A stretch of DNA of 64,000 nt, from contig OY755189.1 of the NCBI GenBank assembly GCA_963576735.1, positions 4,626,622 to 4,690,621 on the forward strand, given 5' to 3'. The notes under the pieces were generated by a model. The model did no database searches. It saw only the letters and a list, made by a program, of their open reading frames with translations, and was not told the origin of the DNA. Source of the stretch: Bedellia somnulentella. Lineage: Eukaryota; Arthropoda; Insecta; Lepidoptera; Bedelliidae. The translations under genes and the position numbers were made by a program. Shown here in pieces: positions 24,001 to 32,885 of the stretch. Numbering within the stretch: the stretch's first letter is position 1; each line of letters starts with the position of its first letter.

Positions 24001-27000
24001 ACAATATAAAATTACAATGCACTGCCTCCCAATGAGGGTTTCCCGTAGTGCGGGAGGCAGACTTCCCGGGAGGTCATACATACATATACTCACGGCTATT
24101 ATTTCCCAGAAATGCGAGAGCTTCAGAATTAGAAATTCCTCAGCCACTTCTGGATCAGAAAAATAAAATCACCTCTTACGAAAACCCATGGAAAGAAGAA
24201 ATGAAAAGAAAAGGGGTAGAGCTAAGCCTGAATCAACTGAATATTGTACTGTAATAGATGTACTCTCACGAATGTAAAGCCAAAAACTGGGTGGTCGTAA
24301 GTTTGTAATAAGTAAAGCCACCTTTGGAAAAGTGGGAAAGAGATGATGAGATGAAAAAAAATATAGAATAATCATCTATTCTAATTCGCCTCCAATCCAA
24401 AGACTGCTGCAAAAAAATATATTATAAGGCCGCCAACCGCATTTCTATTCATGTTCTATTTTCATAAAACCTAAATTAAATTACCATACCAACCCGATCT
24501 GTCCATCCCTTTAACTCCTATAGTGAGTTTTAAAACTCCCTAACTAAATATCCGGTCAAACGTTGACTCACTTTAAAATTCACGTTACTTTATATTCGAC
24601 CCAAACAGATTACTGTAAACCACTTTAAACTCCACATAGAGTAATATCCGGTCCAAGCATAAATATCATTTTAACTCTGAATTTTTATATCAAGATCTTG
24701 TCTCCTCTTCAAATCTAAAAGTTGTCCTTAAGACAAAGGGTATGTATCTTGGGTATTGGGCTTTTTAGAGGTTATTGGGTGATGTGGCTGAAAACCGATT
24801 ACTGGCATTCTTTTCACCATTTTTTCTCCCCTTAATTTCCAACCGAATATACTACTTTTCTTTGGGATTTATAGCTGTCAGAGTAAAGTACAGTCATCAC
24901 TATCGGTTGTAATGAAGGTTTCTATTATTTGTTTCTACTCAACCGAACAAGTAACTCCATAGGTAATCCTCTAATAATACACTTTACACTACATTACTAA
25001 AGCAAACTTTAACCCATTTCAGACACCAATAAAAGGCTCAATCCAGCCCTACGACCCTCACAACTACGATGACTTCTACGCTGATGAATACGGAGGTTTC
25101 GGCGCTGGCCAGGGCGGGCGGAACATGAGGGGCGGCCCGCCCATGAGGGGCCCGCCGCCCAGGATGCCCATGGGTATGGGGCCTCCCATGAATGGACCCG
25201 GAGGTGGGTACTTTAGTAAATTCTTTCTTCCGCTTGAATCCCAAGTGGTTCAAAGTTAATAGTTTTTAAACTCTCACGTTTTTGAGATTTACAGCCGTAA
25301 GTATATGGTTGTATGTATGTTTTTTTATTATGTCTATTTGAAATGGGCGCAAGAAAGTTGACTAAATTGTGCACAAAATATAATTGTTTGCAAGAGTGCA
25401 TTAACTCTCAAAACAAAATTATTCCTAAATATAAATTTTGTTGATCACTAATAAACTGATCGCAAAGCACATGTTTTCCGCTCAGACTCTTTATTGCGTA
25501 GAAAAGTTTTATGAAATTGAATCAAATTCATGAAAGCATAGAAAAAGTTGGAATTAAAGTTAAATAATCCTTTAGCCCACAAAGTCTGCTTGAGTATATT
25601 ATTAATAACTATGATGTTAGAAAATTGTACTCTCGCCCTAACTATTAACGTCTCACTATGTAACATTACACTATACACTATAACATTCTACTATTCTCCC
25701 GTACCTAATTAATTTCCTGTCCCAAGTTTCTTATATTTTAAAGTCAGTTATAATCTTTGCCGTGTAGTGCCGGCTTAGAATGTCACTACCCCTTACTACC
25801 CACGGTATCGTGAGAGGCGCCTAAGGGTATGGGGCTTCAAATTGGTATTTGGACGATGCGGCTGGAGACCCATCACCAATGACACTTTATGTCTACCATC
25901 TTCTCCCCTATAAACTTCCAAATGTGGCTGAGGAATTTCTAATTCCTTAGCTCTGGCTACCCCTTCTGGGGATTTATAGCCGTGGGTATATGTATGTATA
26001 TGTATATGTTATAATGTTGCAGGTCGCGGCCCGCCCCCCATGCGCGGCGGTCCCATGAACCGCGGCGGGCCGGGCCCCGCGCCGCGCCCCCCGTTCCAAG
26101 ACTTCCCGCCCGCCAGGAACCACCCCGCGCCCAGACCCACCCCCGCGCCCTTCAACAGTAGCGGGAATAATGGAGGACAGGAGACTACCACTCAAGTCAC
26201 CATACCTAAAGATGTGAGTAAAAGATAAAAAAATAGGTGGAACGTGTCATTTTTTCGTGCGTGTAGCTCTGTAAAGATGGATAAGCAGGCGGAACGTGAG
26301 ACTTTTTCATGCACGGAGCTCGCTTTAGTTTTGGTATGAAAATTTGTAGGTTGAGTTACACTCAAAGCTTTAGATATTGGTATCTTTCGCGCCCCCCGTT
26401 CCAAGATTCCCGCCAGCGAGAAGTTACCCCGCGCCCAGACACACCCCTCGCCCTTTAATGTTACTTAAACATATTTTTTTTGTTGGAACGTGACACTCTT
26501 TCGTGCACGGAGCTCGGTTTGATTTAAATTTGTAGGTTGGTTCACAGTCAAAGCCCAAAGATATTAGTATTAATGTTGCGCAAGCCAGATGTCTCGTCCC
26601 GCGCTCCCCCGTTTCCAAACTACCTTTTATTTTGTCCAATTTTGACGCACCAAGCCTTAGATATAGTTATCTATACTACACGAACTATTTTTAATCATAT
26701 AGTGTCGATTATCTCAGCTTGAACTCACTTAAGCGTTCATATCGCACATGGCAATCTTGTTTCGGTCTCATGCAACCACTTTTATAAACCATAACAGCAT
26801 ATTTTATTCCTGTCTATTTGTTCCGGCTAATATCTTTGAAACCACTGGACAGATTTTGACGGGACTTTCACTGGAAAATAGCTAATCTAGTAAGGGTTAA
26901 CCAGTTTATTTATATGTATATTATTTCTCAGCTGGCCGGCGCGATAATAGGCAAAGCCGGCTCTCGTATCCGCAAGATCCGCATGGAATCTGGCGCTGGT

Positions 27001-30000
27001 ATAGAAATCGCCGAGCCTCTTCCTGGAGCCAACGAGCGGGTGATTACTATCGCCGGGACGCCGCCGCAGATACAGATGGCGCAGTATTTGTTGCAGCAGA
27101 GGTAATATAATAAATACATTTCTATACTATACTAACAAACATACACACATACATACGAAGGCCATACTGGAAAGATCGGGAATATAATACTTAGAAATTG
27201 TTCGGATTAATACCTTCTTGGTCTATGAAATTTAATATTATTCTAAACACAATTCTTGAATATACATATACTCACGGCTATAAATCCCTTAACGGGGTAG
27301 CCAGAGCTTTGGAATGAGAAATTCCTCAGCCACTTTTGGAAGTTGATTGGGGAAACGATGGTAATAATAAACGTTTTTGGTGACGGCTCTCCAACCACAT
27401 CGCCCAAAAATCACTTAAAAAGCCCCAATATTATTTGAGCATGTCTAGCTAGGTACCTAGTTAAATTTGGGTTCAACTTGATGAATTAAAGCATATAGAT
27501 TTTTCATCTTTTTTAATTCATTACATTAAGGAATACTCTCTGGACTTTCTGACACAAATACTTATATAATATTAATACTTATATTGCTCGGAACCAAATA
27601 CGGCCATGTTTACCTCGTGTAGAAAGAACCCCCAATATGAAAATTGTTGATTCAAAATATGACTTACATTAATTAATACCTGGCTCAAATGAAACTCACC
27701 CCAACAAGTAATTGTTGTATCATGAAAACTGAAAAGTAAATATATTGGTTACATTGTAAAAAATACATATCTATTTTTCCTTTGCTTTGTAAACATACTA
27801 TGATTATATTGACAAAGTAAAAATTACGTGTCCAATATTTATTTAGGAAAACAATTATAGTTAAGTGTGGACTGTTGTATGTCTGTAAATAATTGATTAG
27901 GGTGTTCATAAATTTTTAACACTTCGTTTAAATACAATCGTACAAAAACTTGTGGTCTTCTGAAATGAAATTTATAATAAAATCAACGTTACAAAACACA
28001 AATTGTAATGCACTAGACTATCACTTGCATGTTTCATTTAAATTGATTGATTGCACAAATTGACTTGCGAATTGTCCATCAATTTGTATTGCAATGTTTT
28101 ACTTGTCCTAACGTTACTAACTCCACATTGTTTTACGATAGAATGTTTGAAGAATTCCCCGATTTGGCATCCAAGATTAATTAGCCTATACTCAAGGCTT
28201 TGTACAGGTACAGACCACATTATTTTGGGGTTCAACTATTTAGAGTTCATCCATCATGAACGAGTTAGATCTATGTAGTTCTATTGGATTAGTCTTTCGT
28301 ATCTCTCGTATTTCGAAGGTGTCTATGTATTTGGGTAAACAAAACTATTAGTAGGGTAACTAGTTATGATAAATATTTTATAACTTTTAATCAAGTATTT
28401 TTGTAATAGTTTGTAGTATAAAGTAAATTAAATAAAGTATATAAATAGCAGACCCAAACCCCTTTTTATATTTAGTATTAAAAAGATGAGTCTGTACCTT
28501 GCAAAATATTTTTAAAGCCATTCAAACATTTTACTGTAAAATCTTATAAAAAGTACTAACAATCCATCTACCATGTGCCATATTGTCTGCTAAATATATA
28601 CTTTACAGCGGGGCAGATACCACAAATACAGTGTTAATGGTCAATTTCATTTTATAATTTACTTAAATTATATATTTAAAAGTAAAAGCGATTAAATTTA
28701 TTCTATCCTTTTTCATATTATTATCTAAATATGATTTTGCTAAAATATTTACTGAAGAAGACAAGTATACATTTCAGTGTAAATTTTGAACTTAACAATC
28801 ATATAAGAGAATAGCCCCCTGATTATGTATCTTTAGCGACTGTCGATTGTGTCGCAAGTTGCAAGATTATCGCAGTCAATCTCAAATTTTTTTATGCAAT
28901 TTGACAGTTCTGACAGCGACAATATTGCAACTAGCGACACAATCGTGGTTGCAAAAGATACACAATCCTGTAAGTACAAACTCAAACTTTTATTGCATAC
29001 CAAGTGTACAAATAGTTGGTGTAATCACGGTACAGTAACAAATATGGACCCAGTTGGGCACATGCAATTTCACAAGAGGGCTTTAGATACTAAAAACTAA
29101 AAATTTATAATTAGCTTATTAGGTAGTAAACATTACACAGCAAAAAATTAAAATCTCCTCAAATAAACCAATACTCCATAATTTCAATGGTATCCTAACC
29201 GCTTTAGGTGACTAACAAATTTCATTTCTAGCAAATAACCCGGAGACATGTTAACTCCACGGCGAGGCGGCGCGTTGTATGGAAGACTAGTGATTTTGTT
29301 GTTTTTTGTATTAACAAGGAATCACTAATCTCCCTACAAAGCGCCGCCAGATCTTCGGTCGGCGACTTCATTCGTCATCTCCTATACTACCTCTTTACTG
29401 TATGCTAATTATATGACAGTGTGTTGGTTTCTTCAAACTCTTATCTTTATATATTATTTCTGTAAGCCTCTTTCTTGCCCAGAAGCCTGTGACGCGATGA
29501 GTTAAGCTAGAAATTTGGGTGAGGTGTCGTTTTGTACAGTTCGCGGCCTTGGTGTGCACAAAATTCAGACATCTGATGTAACTGGAATAAGTTAATTGTT
29601 ACAGAATTTCAAAGTTTCGATTTTGGCCCATAGACTTTGCTTGAGTGTCATAAGCGCGCGCAAACTTTAGTCGATCAGAGATGCGCTGTGATTGGTCGGA
29701 ATTTTTTCAAACCGGCTTATCAAAAAAATTATCTAGAAACTCAAAAGAGCTGCGCTGTGATTGGTCGGAAAATTTCAAAATAAACTCTATAGGAAGCGAC
29801 GTAGTCGCGCCAGGGTTACCCACTAGTTTGAGATTTGAGAGTAAAATAAGGGTTGCTTCCATCCAAAGTAGTTTTTAAATTAAATTTCGTTAGTTTCATT
29901 TAGTTAGATCTTTGAGTATTGTGTTTGTTATGTAGTTGAAGTTCGTGAAGAAACCAACAAATGTAGTCTAATTAATTTTCATAACCTTTGTCATGTTTAC

Positions 30001-30355
30001 TAATAATTACGTCTTCGTTTAAGAATGGATTTTTATAAATAAAATGTTATTTGGAGAGAAAGTGATTTGTAACTATGTTGTTAACTATTAAGTAGATTTA
30101 GTTTTGTAGTTTTTGGGGTCGGACATTTGTTTCATTCATCAATTCCGAACCTTTAGAGAAAATATTATTGTAATTTAAATACATGTATTCTAACTTGAAA
30201 TTTTTTGGGTTTCGAATTTATTAAATACACGATATCATATGGTTGTACTGAAAATGTATTATATTTATTTACTTGTAAAAGTTACTAATGATATTTTTGT
30301 TTTATTTTCCAGCGTGCATGAGAACAATCCGAACATGGGCCGCAACAACTACTGA
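11940..30355 (+). CDS. HNRNPK: heterogeneous nuclear ribonucleoprotein K (bancal-type), ten coding exons
   Basis: Joined coding exons are 11940-12032, 12162-12218, 12841-12884, 13378-13453, 13606-13719, 23773-23901, 25023-25203, 26023-26213, 26932-27101 and 30313-30355. All have GT/AG borders and matching phases, giving 365 aa. KH1 (about residues 24-90) has the loop GKGG; KH2 (about 101-171) and KH3 (about 289-355) have GKAG. A Gly/Pro-rich linker with RGG-like motifs (about 172-295) separates KH2 and KH3. By family knowledge hnRNP K binds C-rich RNA and single-stranded DNA, shuttles between nucleus and cytoplasm, and acts in splicing, translation and transcription; the Drosophila counterpart is bancal. 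The ATG follows a 5-base UTR piece after the acceptor, and the start sequence [17 protein letters not shown] suits the family. AATAAA overlaps the end (30357-30362), and ATTAAA at 30543 is an alternative. At 365 aa it is somewhat shorter than the human protein. Introns hold most of the mobile DNA in the left half. Confidence 0.93.
12162..12218 (+). CDS. HNRNPK: hnRNP K exon 3 (KH1 GXXG)
   Basis: The 19 codons [19 protein letters not shown] contain the GKGG nucleic-acid-binding loop. Acceptor TCATCAG, donor GAG/GTCAGT; phase 0. Confidence 0.92.
12219..12840 (+). other. hnRNP K intron 3
   Basis: 622 bp with no separate gene. The last 50 bases are C/G-rich, with a run of GCC triplets (about 12800-12815) as the pyrimidine tract before the acceptor CTCTGCAG. 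Open frames on both strands here are composition artefacts. Confidence 0.7.
12841..12884 (+). CDS. HNRNPK: hnRNP K exon 4 (KH1)
   Basis: Encodes [14 protein letters not shown] plus two bases of an Arg codon, the conserved KH1 segment ending in GPER. Donor CG/GTAATT; phase 2. Confidence 0.9.
12885..13377 (+). other. hnRNP K intron 4
   Basis: 493 bp between KH1 exons. I see no repeat or separate gene in it. Confidence 0.6.
13378..13453 (+). CDS. HNRNPK: hnRNP K exon 5 (end of KH1)
   Basis: Completes the Arg codon, then reads [20 protein letters not shown] and ends LPKLAD, the C-terminal helix of KH1. Donor GAT/GTGAGT. Confidence 0.9.
13606..13719 (+). CDS. HNRNPK: hnRNP K exon 6 (KH2)
   Basis: The 38 codons hold a polar lead ([10 protein letters not shown]) and the first half of KH2 with GKAG (...[16 protein letters not shown]). 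Acceptor CCCTAG, donor GAG/GTTAGT. Confidence 0.92.
15668..15800 (+). repeat. degraded SINE-A fragment
   Basis: CAGAATAACACTACCC, GCGATATTT and GGGGCTGAACCATT are a poor match to the SINE-A body. Confidence 0.35.
16836..17195 (+). pseudogene. Helitron Rep/helicase, C-terminal remnant
   Basis: The frame reads [19 protein letters not shown] upstream of the first ATG (16941) and ends at TAA 17195. The segments [20 protein letters not shown] and [11 protein letters not shown] are the last PIF1-type helicase motifs typical of Helitron proteins. The replication-initiator domain and most of the helicase are absent, so it cannot work as a transposase. Confidence 0.8.
17285..17686 (-). repeat. SINE-A copy interrupted by another SINE-A
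   Basis: The tail part is 17285-17372 and the head part 17518-17686. The interruption is the plus-strand copy at 17373-17517. The 12-bp target ACTTTTGGAAGT occurs at 17361-17372 and again at 17518-17529. Confidence 0.85.
17373..17517 (+). repeat. internally deleted SINE-A inserted in a SINE-A
   Basis: A 145-bp copy keeps the head (GCTGTGTAGTGTCGGC) to CACCAACA and then jumps to the tail GTATATGTATGTATGT. A perfect 12-bp target duplication flanks it. Head-to-head pairing with its host yields a palindrome with 126-bp arms (17375-17500 and 17560-17686). Confidence 0.85.
18660..19510. promoter_or_regulatory. CpG-rich patch within intron 6
   Basis: GC- and CpG-rich DNA with two CACGTG E-boxes in extended form: GTCACGTGGT at 18704 and the perfect palindrome GTCACGTGAC at 18732-18741. 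It might be an internal promoter or enhancer of hnRNP K. No initiator or donor pair convinced me, and the open frames on both strands are likely by-products of composition. Confidence 0.25.
20331..20338. other. left target-site duplication of the hAT element
   Basis: GTCACACG, identical to 22123-22130. Confidence 0.9.
20469..20876 (+). pseudogene. hAT transposase fragment, central part
   Basis: A frame of 135 codons with hAT-like segments such as [20 protein letters not shown] and a Leu-rich helix ([19 protein letters not shown]). It ends in TAA after FMVAKL. A disrupted stretch of about 90 bases separates it from the next fragment, so the original gene is broken by stops or frameshifts and lacks its start. 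Confidence 0.75.
20964..21500 (+). pseudogene. hAT transposase fragment, C-terminal dimerisation domain
   Basis: A frame of 178 codons: an acidic stretch (DQDDDEDD), a Ser/Thr linker and the hallmark hAT dimerisation region with [17 protein letters not shown] and LRCSS...[11 protein letters not shown]. This is the same gene as the preceding fragment, in a different frame. Confidence 0.85.
21851..21979. mobile_element. 129-bp MITE nested in the hAT element
   Basis: Ends are inverted repeats of about 25 bp with two differences: CTCAGGGTGACTTGCCGATG at 21851 and the complement of CTTAGGGTGACTTGCTGATG at 21979. I see no clear target duplication. Confidence 0.6.
22123..22130. other. right target-site duplication of the hAT element
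   Basis: GTCACACG, matching 20331-20338. Confidence 0.9.
22176..22282 (+). repeat. degraded SINE-A
   Basis: Good head (GCTGTGTAGTGTCGGC) and tail (TTTATAGCCGTGATATGTATG) with the middle lost. Confidence 0.55.
22318..22412 (+). repeat. SINE-B 3' fragment
   Basis: ATGTGATGTGCGGAATAATTAGTA and CCTTCGGGGATATACAGCGT (each cut here) match the 3' part of SINE-B. Confidence 0.45.
22610..22760 (-). mobile_element. 3' end fragment of a CR1-like LINE
   Basis: On the minus strand, GTGATAAGACCGCCAGTTGT and GTGCAATAAAGAG match the 3' untranslated end of the LINE fragment near 56018-56110. No coding sequence is retained. Confidence 0.45.
23773..23901 (+). CDS. HNRNPK: hnRNP K exon 7 (KH2 second half)
   Basis: The 43 codons begin [20 protein letters not shown] and end with the helix REVLELIVQ. 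The acceptor is CTCCCACAG and the donor CAG/GTGGGA. GC-rich codon use contrasts with the AT-rich intron. Confidence 0.92.
24078..24185 (-). repeat. degraded SINE-A
   Basis: Tail half (CATATACTCACGGCTATTA to CAGCCACTTCTGG) joined to a scrambled head. Confidence 0.5.
24745..24890 (+). repeat. degraded SINE-A, head missing
   Basis: GGGTATTGGGCTTTTTAGAG through TTTCTTTGGGATTTATAGCTG. The rest of intron 7 (23902-25022) shows nothing else. Confidence 0.45.
25023..25203 (+). CDS. HNRNPK: hnRNP K exon 8 (RGG/Pro linker)
   Basis: 60 codons plus one base: an acidic/aromatic stretch ([16 protein letters not shown]) followed by Gly/Arg/Pro/Met repeats ([19 protein letters not shown]). Donor G/GTGGGT; phase 1. 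Confidence 0.9.
25758..26012 (+). repeat. SINE-A copy abutting the exon 9 acceptor
   Basis: Complete copy; its TATG tail (TATGTATGTATATGTATATG, 25989-26008) ends about ten bases before the acceptor AG at 26021-26022, so SINE sequence supplies the branch-point/pyrimidine region of intron 8. Confidence 0.8.
26023..26213 (+). CDS. HNRNPK: hnRNP K exon 9 (RGG linker, start of KH3)
   Basis: Completes a Gly codon, then reads [20 protein letters not shown], a Pro-rich stretch, and [12 protein letters not shown], the first strand of KH3. Donor GAT/GTGAGT. The exon is very C/G-rich, and decayed copies of part of it lie in the next intron. Confidence 0.9.
26236..26680 (+). repeat. tandem repeat containing decayed copies of exon 9
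   Basis: Units of roughly 190 bp share GGAACGTGACACTCTTTCGT, GCACGGAGCTCG and AAATTTGTAGGTTG. The unit at 26386-26460 repeats exon-9 sequence (CGCGCCCCCCGTTCCAAGA, CCCCGCGCCCAGAC), aligning to 26079-26157 but with frameshifting gaps. A shorter trace is at 26598-26622. Confidence 0.7.
26932..27101 (+). CDS. HNRNPK: hnRNP K exon 10 (KH3)
   Basis: The 56 codons plus two bases carry [20 protein letters not shown] with GKAG and end MAQYLLQQ. If the intron were retained, a stop follows directly (AGG TAA, at 27105), giving a protein ending LLQQR. Confidence 0.93.
27260..27425 (-). repeat. SINE-A copy, head truncated
   Basis: Tail CATATACTCACGGCTATAAA to AAAAAGCCCCAATA; the head third is missing. 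Confidence 0.7.
28826..28962. mobile_element. 137-bp MITE
   Basis: Imperfect inverted repeats of about 38 bp start TGTATCTTTAGCGAC at the left and TGTATCTTTTGCAAC (complement) at the right, both reaching CGATTGTGTCGC.. and AGTTGCAA. Confidence 0.55.
29266..29348. mobile_element. 83-bp inverted-repeat element or hairpin
   Basis: GGCGGCGCGTTGTATGG...TAGTGATT pairs imperfectly with the complement of GGCGGCGCTTTGTAGGG...TAGTGATT across an AT-rich loop. It may be a MITE; a small-RNA precursor is possible but unsupported. Confidence 0.45.
30313..30355 (+). CDS. HNRNPK: hnRNP K exon 11 (C-terminus and stop)
   Basis: Acceptor TTTTCCAG. The exon completes a Ser codon, then reads [13 protein letters not shown] and stops with TGA at 30353-30355. 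Confidence 0.88.
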
Positions 30356-30356
30356 A

Positions 30357-30362
30357 AATAAA
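30357..30362 (+). terminator. AATAAA polyadenylation signal candidate
   Basis: AATAAA begins one base after the hnRNP K stop codon. A second candidate, ATTAAA, is at 30543-30548, just before SINE-B. Confidence 0.4.
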
Positions 30363-30586
30363 GTGTATCTTACGAATAGCTTTACGTTGACACCTCCTCA
30401 TCACTATGTACAATGATCGCATTCGAGGCTTGTCTTATAAGTGGAATGCATTTAATATTTAGATAAAATGGATTGAAATCAATAGGCAATGATTACCGAT
30501 TCCATGTTACATCGAGATAATTATTGTAAAATTAAGATACATATTAAAGTTTATTTTATGTATTGCGGAGTTTTATTTCATTATTC

Positions 30587-30935
30587 CCGAGATAGCACAG
30601 TAGGTAGAACACTGCCTATCATGCAGGCAGTCGTGGATTCTAATCCCAGGTTGGGCCTACACCAATTTGTCCTAACTGAAGTCATATGTATGGTTAATTT
30701 ATCATAGTTGATAACGATAAGGGAAAACCTCGTGAGGACACACATGACTATGTTGCATGTGACAGTGTATTCGTACAAAGCGGCGATAGGCCTGCCCCCA
30801 TTCACGTGAGTACATTGTCATGGGAAAAAACGTGGGTACTGAGAACACCATGTCACACGATATTCAGAAGTATTAGTACCTTTGCAAACCCCTTCGGGGA
30901 TATATGGCGTGAACGTTTGAGTCTTTGAATTATTT
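30587..30935 (+). repeat. SINE-B copy (tRNA-derived)
   Basis: tRNA-like head with A box GATAGCACAGTAGGTAGAAC and B box GGATTCTAATCCC. The common body runs from GCCTACACCAATTTGTC to CCTTCGGGGATATATGGCGT, about 350 bp in all. Confidence 0.8.
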
Positions 30936-31261
30936 GATTATTTCTTGACCTCGGAAGTGAATAACAAAAACTTTACTGTCCGGGAAATTTATTAATGTAT
31001 GGCTTGAAGATATTTTTGTTTTTATAATATGAAAGTATCTTTGATATGATATCTAAGTACATTTGAATGAGTATGTCAAATTCACTTCTATTACTGTATC
31101 CCTGTCTACTTCCTAGAACGAGCTCAAATTATCACTTAGGGGAGTTAGACTAAACATAAAAAAGGCTTTTCGTTTAGTGCCTGCTTAGAATAACAAAAGG
31201 GTATTGCCATATTACCAGTGCATTTCAATCATAAATTAAAATCGTTATAGTATGTCAGCCA

Positions 31262-31372
31262 AGTACTATATTGACTTGAGGAATGGGACACTAGCTCAGC
31301 GATTATGTTTAATAACATCCAAGACTAAGAAGCCAATACCCGTGTTAACAACATAAATATGCGCCTCTCTCT
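31262..31372 (-). repeat. SINE-C fragment
   Basis: GAATGGGACACTAGCTCAGCG and AATAACATCCAAGACTAAGA match the body of the copy at 2553-2800. Confidence 0.45.
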
Positions 31373-31807
31373 CGACAATCTTTCCCGAGAACATTCGGCC
31401 CAGCTATGCACGGGTAGTGTTCTTCTCACTGACATATTTTGTCACTGCTCACTATATTAACCTTTCGTAGGCTGACAGTACCTTCCTACTTGTTACCGTC
31501 GTCTGCCGTGAAGTATCGGCACTATGAACTGTGTTCGGAAGGGTATAGAATATTGATGAAAATTACTTATTATTTATTTAGTTAGTATAGTTTAGCAATT
31601 GAAATGTAAAGTTAGATAGGTAAATCCGTCCTTGGGCGTTCTAAAGGTTAAGTGCGATCTTATATAGCCAACTTCTTCTGGAAACTACGGCTTTTAATTG
31701 TAGGTTTTCTTGGGTATTGTTTGAGCTGTTTCAGAGCCTATTCATTCATTCATCATTCTTTACAAACATTTTTTTTTCTTACTATGTTAAATGCAGTAAT
31801 AGTAATA

Positions 31808-31905
31808 CAGGGTAGGTGAAGTGGGAAAACTTAACAAACCCTATGGCTGTGTGGTTATCTGTAGCATAGTAGTGTGACAGTGTATTTGAGCAAAGCGGTA
31901 AGGTA
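31808..31905 (+). repeat. SINE-B fragment
   Basis: GTGTGGTTATCTGTAGCATAG and GTGTGACAGTGTATTTGAGC match the SINE-B middle. No gene is visible between 30936 and 32011 otherwise. Confidence 0.45.
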
Positions 31906-32011
31906 ATTAAATAGGAAGTATAGACCTCCTTAAGACTTGAATTCATTTTTGAAACAAAAACATCTCATGACGTGTTCTGAAACGCTTTGCAATCCATAAA
32001 TCCTGAAGCAA

Positions 32012-32372
32012 CCGTGATAGCCCAGTGGGTTGAACACTCGGTTATCGTGTAAACGACTAGTGTTCAAATCCTGGGTCGGGCCTACACCAATTTGTCTTTT
32101 CTAAAGACATATGTGTGGTTAATTTATCATGGTTGTTAACGGTGACTGAAAACATCGTGAGGAAACCCACATGACTGAGTTGTACTTAGCCATGTGACAG
32201 TGTATTCATACAAAACGGCGATAGGCCTGCCCCCTATCACGTGTGTACACTGTCCATGCAAAACGTGGGTACTCTGAACACTAGGTGACAAAGTCACGTG
32301 ATGTTCAGAAGTATTAGTACCTCTGCCAACCCCTTCGGGGATATTCGGCGTGAACGTTTATGTTATGTTTAT
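32012..32372 (+). repeat. SINE-B copy, best-preserved head
   Basis: The pol III boxes are close to consensus: A box TGATAGCCCAGTGGG and B box GTTCAAATCC. The full body ends CCTTCGGGGATATTCGGCGT. Confidence 0.85.
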
Positions 32373-32384
32373 GTAAATCCTGAA

Positions 32385-32866
32385 GGTAGTAGATAAGTGT
32401 TGGCAAAATCCCGGGTCGGGCCTACCCCAGTTTAAATTTTCTACAGTCATAGCTTATAATTTGAATGTTTTTGTTCATGAAAACATCATGTGGGGATTAT
32501 TACTAATAAGTAAAGGATATAAATAAAGGAAAGATTTTTTTTTATTCGATTCCCACCTGTGTCGAAATGTTTCTTTCCTTTATTTATTCTTTACTTATTA
32601 GTCATATCTTATGTTCATTTAACACGGTTGTTAACGGTGAGGGAAACAACGCGAAGAAACCCACATGTCTAAGTTGTACTTGTACTTAGTCATGTGACAT
32701 TCTATTCGTATCACACAGCAGCGGCGATCGGCCTGCCCGCTATCATGTGAATACACTGTCCAAGCTAAACGCGGGTACTCCGGACACCAGGTGATAACAT
32801 CACGTGTTGTTTAGAAGTATTAGTACCTCTGCCAACTCGGGAATATAAACAGTGTGAACGTTCGAG
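32385..32866 (+). repeat. SINE-B copy interrupted by an inverted-repeat element
   Basis: Head-proximal part 32385-32502 (ATCCCGGGTCGGGCCTACCC) and distal part 32602-32866 (GTTGTTAACGGTGAGGG onward) belong to one copy. It is the third SINE-B in a head-to-tail row starting at 30587. Confidence 0.65.
32503..32601. mobile_element. 99-bp inverted-repeat insertion in SINE-B
   Basis: Arms of about 30 bp, CTAATAAGTAAAGGATATAA and the complement of CTAATAAGTAAAGAATAAAT, surround TTCGATTCCCACCTGTGTCG, which resembles a tRNA T-arm (B box). The same core and TTTCCTTTATTTATTAGT flank occur near 50800-50845. Confidence 0.5.
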
Positions 32867-32885
32867 TTGAGTTGAAAGATTAGTA

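Larger units (their letters stand above)
27426..30312 (+). other. rest of hnRNP K intron 10
   Basis: AT-rich with no gene. It contains two small inverted-repeat elements (28826-28962 and 29266-29348) and a doubled CCAAT-box-like segment near 29678-29775. Confidence 0.6.

Noticed and set aside
32012..32085. tRNA gene on the plus strand
   Set aside because: A and B boxes are near consensus, but the acceptor stem does not pair and the 350-bp SINE-B body follows.
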